From positions 252,629 through 316,628 of the forward strand of contig DEOB01000004.1 of assembly GCA_002359895.1 (NCBI GenBank): 64,000 nucleotides of DNA, given 5' to 3'. The stretch comes from Stenotrophomonas sp. UBA2629 (GTDB lineage Bacteria > Pseudomonadota > Gammaproteobacteria > Xanthomonadales > Xanthomonadaceae). A model generated the notes under the pieces. The model worked only from the letters and a program-made list of their open reading frames with translations, did not search any database and was not told the origin of the DNA. A program made the translations under genes and the position numbers. Positions 58,835-64,000 of the stretch are shown piece by piece. The first letter of the stretch is position 1. Each line of letters starts with the position of its first letter.

Positions 58835-59539
58835 TCACGCCGCCGTATCCACCAGCACCAGCTCGGTGTCTTCCAGCGCGCGGATGTGGATGCTCTCCAC
58901 GCCGGTGATGGCGGCACCGTCACGCGCCTCCAGGGTCACGCCATCCACTTCCACCTTGCCGATGTTGGGTACCAGGTAGCCGTGGCGGGTGCTGTCGGTG
59001 AACCGGTACTCGGTGGTTTCGCCGGCCTTGAGCGAGGCGCCCAGCACACGGGCATTGGCGCGGATGGGCAGCGCGTCGTCATCGCCCTGCATGCCGCTGG
59101 CCAGCGTCACGAAACGGCCCGAGCGCTCACCCTTGGGGAAGGGCTTGGTGCCCCACGACGGCTGACCACCGCGCTCATCCGGGAAGATCCAGATCTGGAA
59201 AATGCGGGTGATGCCGGGCTCGCGGTTGTACTCGGCGTGACGGATGCCGCTGCCGACACTCATCACCTGCACATCGCCCGCTTCGGTACGGCCCTTGTTG
59301 CCCTGGTCGTCCTGGTGGGTGATGGCGCCCTCGCGCACATAGGTGATGATCTCCATCTCCGCATGCGGGTGCGGCGGGAAGCCGGTGCCGGGCTGGATGG
59401 TGTCGTCATTCCAGACCCGCATCGCGCCCCAATGCATGCGCTTGGGGTCGTGGTATTCGGCAAACGAGAAGTGATGCTTGGCATCCAGCCAACCGTGATT
59501 GGCTCCACCAAGGCTGGCAAATGGGCGACGTTCAATCAT
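58835..59539 (-). CDS. Pirin family protein, YhaK-like
   Basis: A 234-residue bicupin. The metal ligands are in GFPPHPHAEMEIITYVREG and GIRHAEYNREPG, as in YhaK/quercetinase-type pirins. It is shorter than the pirin at 26161 and of a distinct subgroup. It is divergent from the LysR gene at 59672, with an inverted repeat between them. Likely induced by electrophilic or oxidative stress. Confidence 0.87.
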   Translation of the reverse strand: MIERRPFASLGGANHGWLDAKHHFSFAEYHDPKRMHWGAMRVWNDDTIQPGTGFPPHPHAEMEIITYVREGAITHQDDQGNKGRTEAGDVQVMSVGSGIRHAEYNREPGITRIFQIWIFPDERGGQPSWGTKPFPKGERSGRFVTLASGMQGDDDALPIRANARVLGASLKAGETTEYRFTDSTRHGYLVPNIGKVEVDGVTLEARDGAAITGVESIHIRALEDTELVLVDTAA

Positions 59540-59611
59540 GGCGTTCTCCTGCGGGTGTGTGGTTTCGATGGGTGAAGTCTAGGCAGGCCCCGGCACCATG
59601 AGAATAGAACC

Positions 59612-59629
59612 AATGGAAAATCATCCATT
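59612..59629. promoter_or_regulatory. Candidate LysR operator
   Basis: AATGGA-AAATCA-TCCATT is a perfect 6-bp inverted repeat. It lies 42 bases before the LysR start and 72 before the pirin start. Its T-N12-A spacing is close to the T-N11-A LysR box. Confidence 0.6.
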
Positions 59630-59671
59630 CCATTTGTGACATGATCACCCCACTTCACGCCAGCTGCCGCC

Positions 59672-60619
59672 ATGAACCGCCTCCCCGATCTGGAAGCCTG
59701 GGCCATCTTCGCCAAAGTGGCCGAAGCCGGCTCCTTCGCCCGCGCCGCCGAAGAGCTGCAGCTGTCGCAGGCCACCGTGTCCAAGGCCATCACCCGGCTG
59801 GAGACCCGCATCGGCACCTCGTTGTTCCACCGCACCTCGCGGCGCATGTCGCTGACCAGTGCCGGTGAGGCCGCGCTGGCGCGCGCCGCACGCATCCTTG
59901 GTGAAGGCGAGGCGGTGGAAGCCGAAATCGCCGACCGTTCAACCGCACTGCGTGGATTGATCCGGATGGCGGCGCCGATGTCGTTCGGCGTGTCGCGGTT
60001 GGCTCCGCTGCTACCGGCATTCATGCAGGCGCACCCGGATGTGGAGCTGGACGTGCAGCTCAGCGACCAGATGGCCGACATGGTGGGCGAGCGCTTCGAC
60101 ATGGCGCTGCGTATTTCCACCTTGGCCGACTCCAGCCTGCGCGCGCGCCGCTTATGCCAGGTGCACATTCTGCTGGTGGGCGCTCCGGCGTACTTCGCGC
60201 AGCACGGGCGGCCAACCCATCCACGCGAACTGGCCAAGCACCGTGGCTTTCAATACAGCTACACGCGCAGCGGCAATACCTGGCGTTTCGCACACAGCCG
60301 CCACGGTGAGTTCGCACAGACCGTGCCGCGCCAACTGCAGGCCAACAATGCCGAAGTGTTCGACGCCGCATTGCGTGCCGGGCTTGGGCTGGCATTGCAG
60401 CCGGAATTTCTGGTGTGGGAACAACTGCGCGATGGCACGTTGGAAGCAGTGATGGACGACTGGAAAGTCGAACCGCTGGCGTTGAGCATCATCACCCCGC
60501 CCGGCCTGCACCGGCCAGCGCGCGTGCAGGCATTGATCGACTACCTGGCCGCACGCCTGGAGAAGGAGCCGTGGGCGGCGCCTAGCCGCGCATCTCACGA
60601 CACGGCAGCATCGCCGTAG
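59672..60619 (+). CDS. LysR-family transcriptional regulator (pirin-linked)
   Basis: A 315-residue regulator. The winged helix (NRLPDLEAWAIFAKVAEAGSF, QLSQATVSKAITRLETRIG) leads a CrgA/YafC-like effector domain (GLIRMAAPMSFGVSRLAPLL). It is divergent from the pirin at 58835 and probably controls it and itself. It belongs to the same general LysR branch as the regulator at 25130, also paired with a pirin. Confidence 0.9.
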   Translation: MNRLPDLEAWAIFAKVAEAGSFARAAEELQLSQATVSKAITRLETRIGTSLFHRTSRRMSLTSAGEAALARAARILGEGEAVEAEIADRSTALRGLIRMAAPMSFGVSRLAPLLPAFMQAHPDVELDVQLSDQMADMVGERFDMALRISTLADSSLRARRLCQVHILLVGAPAYFAQHGRPTHPRELAKHRGFQYSYTRSGNTWRFAHSRHGEFAQTVPRQLQANNAEVFDAALRAGLGLALQPEFLVWEQLRDGTLEAVMDDWKVEPLALSIITPPGLHRPARVQALIDYLAARLEKEPWAAPSRASHDTAASP

Positions 60620-60654
60620 CGCGAACGCACGCGCGCGCCATCACGCACTGCAGC

Positions 60655-60673
60655 GGCGGAGCATGGCTCCGCC
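60655..60673. terminator. Hairpin after the LysR gene
   Basis: GGCGGAGC-atg-GCTCCGCC, an 8-bp perfect stem in the 79-base gap between convergent genes; no U-run. Confidence 0.5.
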
Positions 60674-60698
60674 CTGCATATCCCATCGTCACATCCGC

Positions 60699-61433
60699 TC
60701 AGAAGCGGACTTCGCCGCCCAGCGTCAGCACGTCGGCGCGGTTCACCCGGTCGCTGTCGTCATAGTAGTAATACGGGTTGGAGTACAGGTAGGCGGTGTA
60801 CATCAGCTGCAGGTTGAAGTGGCGGTTGATGTCAACACCAATGCCCACGCCGGTATAGCCACCGTCGATGTTGCCACCGTCGCCAAACCAGTCATCCGAC
60901 TCCGCATACCAGTAGCCGCCACGGACCACGCCAAACCATGCGCTGTCCGGGCCAAAGCTGAAACGTGCATTGGCGCCCACGCTGGAGAAGCGCAGGCTCG
61001 GAACCTCGAAGCCCTGCCACTCGGTGTCCTGCAGGCGGCCGGTGGCCACTTCAATACCTACCTGGGTGAATTCGCCGGCCTGCCACCGGTAGCCGGCGTT
61101 GGCCGCTATCACGCGCTGATCGACATCTTCGATCACCCAACCCGCACCGCCCTGTACGCCGACAAAGAAACCACCGCGCGGCTCCTCGCGCCTGGCCGGT
61201 GCCGACCATTGCGTGGCAGGGGCCTGCGCGTACTGCGTGGCCTGCGCCGGCGCCTGCGTTGCTGCCGGTGAGGCACCGGCCTGCGTTGCGGCAACCGGTT
61301 GAGCCGGTGCAGCCGTCGCCTGCGTCTGCTTGGCGCGGTAGCGGGTCCAGCCCTCCGATATCGACTGCGCCTGCGCTGCCTGCGGGGCAATGGCCAGCAG
61401 CAGCGGAACGACAACCGCCGTGAACTTGTTCAT
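60699..61433 (-). CDS. Outer membrane beta-barrel protein, OmpA/OmpW-like
   Basis: A 244-residue secreted protein. A signal peptide (VVVPLLLAIAPQAAQAQ) is followed by a low-complexity Ala/Gln/Pro linker (about 35-80) and an eight-strand-like barrel beginning GGFFVGVQGGAGWVIEDVDQ and ending in VLTLGGEVRF (terminal Phe). No peptidoglycan-binding domain follows. The linker suggests surface or periplasmic spacing. Function unknown. Confidence 0.8.
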   Translation of the reverse strand: MNKFTAVVVPLLLAIAPQAAQAQSISEGWTRYRAKQTQATAAPAQPVAATQAGASPAATQAPAQATQYAQAPATQWSAPARREEPRGGFFVGVQGGAGWVIEDVDQRVIAANAGYRWQAGEFTQVGIEVATGRLQDTEWQGFEVPSLRFSSVGANARFSFGPDSAWFGVVRGGYWYAESDDWFGDGGNIDGGYTGVGIGVDINRHFNLQLMYTAYLYSNPYYYYDDSDRVNRADVLTLGGEVRF

Positions 61434-61634
61434 GCGTCCTCCCTGTGGAAAATCAGATCAATCCATTACTGCTCACCCAGGCAGCACAGCAGAGTCGACG
61501 TTCCTGCATGTCCAACGTCCCCTGTCCGAGCAGGCGCTGCTCTCGACGCTGTCCCGCAGCGTCGGGATCAATACCGTTCGGGCCCCATGCGCGGCACATT
61601 GCAGGCGGCGTGGAGCGGTGTCAACACGGGCCGG

Positions 61635-62858
61635 TCAGCGCCTGCCCGGACCGCCGGTTTCCGGTGCTGGCCGCTGGCCTGGCGAGGGCGCGGAGGGGTA
61701 GGCCAACAGCACTACCAGGTCCTCGTCGCCGTGTTGCTGCAGGGCGTGGGTGCTGCCTCTGCGCGTCAGCAATGCATGGCCGGGGCCCACCTCGTACGGC
61801 CTGCCATCCAGCACATACAGGCCACGACCGCTGACGATGTAATAGATCTCGTCCTTGTGCTGCGGATGCAGACCAATGCCGGCACCTTTGTGCAGCACGC
61901 GCTTGCGCAGCACGAACGGCAGGTCGCCCACGTCAGCGAAGAACGAATAAGCCGTGGTCGGCCCCGCACCGCCATGCGGGCCGGGTTGTTCGCGGCCGAT
62001 GCCCTGTTCGCGGATCACCTGCGAGCCGTGTGCGTTCTGCAGCTGCGTAGTGGCCTGGGATCGCGGCACCGCTGCGGTTGGCGATATCGGCAGGTTGGTT
62101 GCCACGGGTGCGGTGATCGCGCCGCAGTCGATGTCACGCTTCAACTCGGCCTTCATCTGCGGCCGCACGTCCACCCAGCCGCGCATCACCAGACACGCGA
62201 CAGCCGTGGCCCCGGCCATGCTGAAGTGGGTGCCGTCGGCTTTGTTCTGCTCGGGCACAAACATGAAGTACGGCCTGGCGCCCTGCTCGCCCAGCGCGCG
62301 TATCCACGCAGTAGAGCTGGCATTCAAATCAATCAATGCCACGTTCTGCTCGCGCGCCACGCGCTGCATCGCCAACGTGTACCGGCCGTGCGTATCCAGC
62401 AACGCGCCAAAGTCATACAGCAGTCTTGCTACCGGCGTGATCAGTACCGGCGTGGCGCCCTTGTCGCGCGCCACCGCAATGTAGCGCGACAGAAACCGCG
62501 CGTAGTCGCCGTCCGCTTCGGCATAGCGCGTGGCGTCTTCAAACTTTGCATCGTTGTGGCCGAACTGGATCAGCAGCACATCGCCGGCATGCAGTTCTTT
62601 GGCGATTTCATCCAACCGCCCTTCAGTGATGAAGCTGCGCGTGCTGCGACCACCGATGGCGTGGTTGCGTACCTGCCACTGCGCCGGATCCAACCAGCTC
62701 TGCAACGCCTGCCCCCAGCCCGCCTGCGGTGCACGTTCCGGGCCGTAACTGGCCGCGGTGGAATCGGCGGCAATGAAGACACGGTGCGCGGGCTCAGCCG
62801 CGGAGGCGATACCGGCCAGCGTGGACAAGGCCACCAGCCACAGAGCGAAGTGTTTCAT
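61635..62858 (-). CDS. SGNH esterase fused to a cupin domain
   Basis: A 407-residue secreted protein. The signal peptide is MKHFALWLVALSTLAGIASA. The N-terminal 240 residues are a rhamnogalacturonan acetylesterase-type SGNH hydrolase with block I ADSTA (Ser33), GGRSTRSF, the Asn block LIQFGHNDAKF and the Asp/His block ADGTHFS. The C-terminal part (about 290-385) is a cupin with GIGLHPQHKDEIYYIVSGRG. Fusion of the two domains is unusual. The start at 62856-62858 is chosen to give the signal peptide. Confidence 0.82.
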   Translation of the reverse strand: MKHFALWLVALSTLAGIASAAEPAHRVFIAADSTAASYGPERAPQAGWGQALQSWLDPAQWQVRNHAIGGRSTRSFITEGRLDEIAKELHAGDVLLIQFGHNDAKFEDATRYAEADGDYARFLSRYIAVARDKGATPVLITPVARLLYDFGALLDTHGRYTLAMQRVAREQNVALIDLNASSTAWIRALGEQGARPYFMFVPEQNKADGTHFSMAGATAVACLVMRGWVDVRPQMKAELKRDIDCGAITAPVATNLPISPTAAVPRSQATTQLQNAHGSQVIREQGIGREQPGPHGGAGPTTAYSFFADVGDLPFVLRKRVLHKGAGIGLHPQHKDEIYYIVSGRGLYVLDGRPYEVGPGHALLTRRGSTHALQQHGDEDLVVLLAYPSAPSPGQRPAPETGGPGRR

Positions 62859-62933
62859 CGGAACTCCGGAAGACAGGGATTGCACATGGGTGAAGCCGGC
62901 GCGCATTTGCAAAGTGATGCAGCCGCGCAGACA

Positions 62934-62959
62934 ACAAGGGCGCCAAACGGCGCCCTTGT
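62934..62959 (-). terminator. Terminator after the RpiB-family gene
   Basis: ACAAGGGCGCC and GGCGCCCTTGT pair over 11 bp around aaac; on the minus strand it follows the isomerase stop at 62993 by about 35 bases. Confidence 0.75.
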
Positions 62960-62992
62960 CTGCCCGTGGGGGCGGTGCGGCAGTGCGCAGGC

Positions 62993-63631
62993 TTACTTGC
63001 CCAGCACGCCCTTGACGTAGGCCACGATGTCCGCGTCCTGTGCGTTGTCGAAGAACGCCTTCTGGAAGCGCTCGCCACCCACAGCCTGCTTCACCAGCTC
63101 CGGGTCGATCGACTTCAGGCCTTCAACGAAGTCCTTCGATGCACCCTGCTTCACCTGCGCCAGAATGCCGGCATTGGCCATCTGCGATTCCTTGCGTTCA
63201 GCCGGATACCCCTGGCCGCGCTCACCGGCAAACGCCTTCTCGAAGATATAGCGGATGTTGATTTCCGCGCCCCAGCCAAAGCCCTTGGCAAACGGAAGCG
63301 CCAGCGCATTGCCGCTGTTGACCTGTGCAAACAGGAACGCATCAGTCGGCTCGATGCAGTAACCGCAGTACACGCCCGGCCATGCATTGAGCGACATCAT
63401 CGCGCCCTGGCCGGTACCGCAGCCGGCGACAACAAAATCCACCGCCTTGGAATTGAGCAACAACGAGGCGCAGATACCCAGGTGGATGTAGGTGAGGCGG
63501 TGGTCGTTGTCACCGTCCATGCCGACGTTGAACACGTCATGGCCCTGCGCGGCAGCCACGGTGTTGAGCTGTTCCAGCACCACCGGGTTCTTGGCGGCCT
63601 GGCTGAACTCCTGCATCAAAGCGATTTTCAT
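62993..63631 (-). CDS. RpiB/LacA/LacB-family sugar phosphate isomerase
   Basis: A 212-residue enzyme of the ribose-5-phosphate isomerase B superfamily. The active-site loop AVDFVVAGCGTGQGAMMSLN is conserved with RpiB. It is longer than E. coli RpiB (149 residues), with an extra C-terminal part, and matches the group found with pectin and uronate use. The ATG at 63629-63631 is chosen (MKIALMQEFSQ); a longer in-frame start is unsupported. With the esterase it may belong to plant polysaccharide breakdown. Confidence 0.85.
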   Translation of the reverse strand: MKIALMQEFSQAAKNPVVLEQLNTVAAAQGHDVFNVGMDGDNDHRLTYIHLGICASLLLNSKAVDFVVAGCGTGQGAMMSLNAWPGVYCGYCIEPTDAFLFAQVNSGNALALPFAKGFGWGAEINIRYIFEKAFAGERGQGYPAERKESQMANAGILAQVKQGASKDFVEGLKSIDPELVKQAVGGERFQKAFFDNAQDADIVAYVKGVLGK

Positions 63632-63686
63632 TGCATGACTCTCTTGATAGGGAAACGGGGTTGTTGATGAAAGGGAATGGAAGCTT

Positions 63687-63736
63687 CCCCTCATCCGCCC
63701 CTTCGGGGCACCTTCTCCCGCAAGCAGGAGAAGGGA
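63687..63736. repeat. REP-like hairpin element
   Basis: CCCCTCATCCGCCCCTTCGG-type sequence with hairpins GCCCC-tt-cGGGGC and CTTCTCCCG-related arms (CTTCTCC at 63712, GGAGAAG at 63728). It is related to the CCCTCACCCC family seen at 34256 and 46951. Confidence 0.65.
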
Positions 63737-63754
63737 AATCTGTGCAGCCAGCTG

Positions 63755-63967
63755 CTATTGCTCTGGCTGCTGCTGTTGCTCTGGCTGCTGCTGTTGCTCT
63801 GGCTGCTGCTGTTGCTCTGGCTGCTGCTGTTGCTCTGGCTGTTGCTCTGGCTGCTGCTGTTGCTGCTGCCCTAGCTGTTGCTGTTGCTTGGGCCTTTGCT
63901 TGGGCCTTTGCTTGGGCTTTGGCTCTTGCCCTTGCTTCGCTTTGGCTTTTGCCATGTGCTGTTGCAC
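63755..63967 (-). repeat. 18-bp tandem repeat reading PEQQQQ; possible low-complexity ORF
   Basis: An 18-bp unit (GCTCTGGCTGCTGCTGTT) repeats about five times between 63760 and 63860. On the minus strand it is part of a 70-codon ORF with (PEQQQQ)n at its end and a Lys/Pro/Gln-rich start (MAKAKAKQGQEPKPKQ). It is bounded by REP-like repeats. The ORF has no recognisable domain and its status as a gene is doubtful. Confidence 0.55.
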
Positions 63968-64000
63968 CCCCCTCTCCCGCCTGCGGGAGAGGGGTAGGGG
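63966..64000. repeat. REP-like hairpin, cut by window end
   Basis: CCCCTCTCCCGC-ct-GCGGGAGAGGGG, the same stem as at 34268-34293, with flanking tagggg. It closes the PEQQQQ repeat region. Confidence 0.72.

Noticed and set aside
63755..63967. CRISPR array
   Set aside because: The unit is an 18-bp in-frame tandem repeat with no unique spacers and no cas genes.
1..64000. tRNA or rRNA genes
   Set aside because: No T-loop with matching cloverleaf stems and no rRNA sequence was recognised by eye; a covariance-model scan would be decisive.

Overview
The window is 64 kb of high-GC gammaproteobacterial chromosome from the family Xanthomonadaceae, most likely a Stenotrophomonas or a close relative. 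The evidence is the mix of genes: ParA/ParB beside RsmG, an L28/L33 ribosomal pair, abundant LysR regulators and TonB-dependent receptors, and GTAG-type and GTGGGAGC-type REP hairpins like those of this family. No rRNA, tRNA, CRISPR array, insertion sequence or prophage was seen. Almost every base lies in or next to a conserved chromosomal gene. The species call is an inference from general knowledge, not from a search.

Layout, left to right. 1-2.4 kb: the N-terminal end of uvrD, an FAD-dependent oxidoreductase, and rpmB-rpmG. 2.6-4.7 kb: a LysR regulator divergent from a RidA protein, then a TonB-like periplasmic protein. 4.9-11.0 kb: a heavy-metal efflux operon (His-rich CzcI-like protein, czcC, czcB, czcA). 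11.1-19.2 kb: a DUF1653 protein, secreted serine protease, DUF885 metallopeptidase, a lipid A N-domain protein with a GT2 glycosyltransferase, an LtaS-like sulfatase, a UDP-glucuronate epimerase and a helix-hairpin-helix protein. 19.3-24 kb: parB, parA, rsmG, a phosphopantetheinyl transferase, a GlsB-like membrane protein and xthA. 24-31 kb: a quinone oxidoreductase, a LysR regulator divergent from a pirin / YcaC-like hydrolase / ABM monooxygenase / cysteine hydrolase operon, the fatty acid transporter atoE and a GNAT enzyme. 31.4-38.6 kb: rep, tdk, opgD, mutM, an EF-hand protein overlapping a fatty acid desaturase. 38.7-46.8 kb: an ABC ATPase, acid phosphatase, GH18 hydrolase, TonB-dependent receptor, GYF-AIM24 protein and patatin lipoprotein. 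47-48.6 kb: an Lrp-type regulator divergent from phhA. 48.6-54.5 kb: dmeF/dmeR around a shared operator, then an iron-uptake operon (siderophore receptor, DUF3325, DUF3649, PepSY reductase) behind a Fur box. 54.7-58.8 kb: a four-gene operon (DUF3348, DUF802, MotB/OmpA, DUF2894). 58.8-64 kb: a second pirin/LysR pair, an outer-membrane protein, an SGNH esterase-cupin fusion, an RpiB-family isomerase, and a repeat-rich end.

The most interesting segment is 54668-58766. Its second gene encodes a four-helix MotA/ExbB-like membrane domain followed by a coiled-coil tail of about 500 residues. Its third encodes a MotB-like protein with the expected membrane aspartate and an OmpA peptidoglycan-binding domain. 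This is the same architecture as the ZorA-ZorB core of Zorya anti-phage systems and of flagellar stators, but here it is linked to two soluble domains of unknown function instead of the known Zorya effectors. I know of no experimental function for this set.

Other sequence-level signals are three clean operators: a CsoR/RcnR-type site between dmeF and dmeR, paired CGCAA-N5-TTGCG boxes between the Lrp regulator and phhA, and a Fur box. The window also holds several REP-type inverted repeats and an 18-bp tandem repeat coding for PEQQQQ units.
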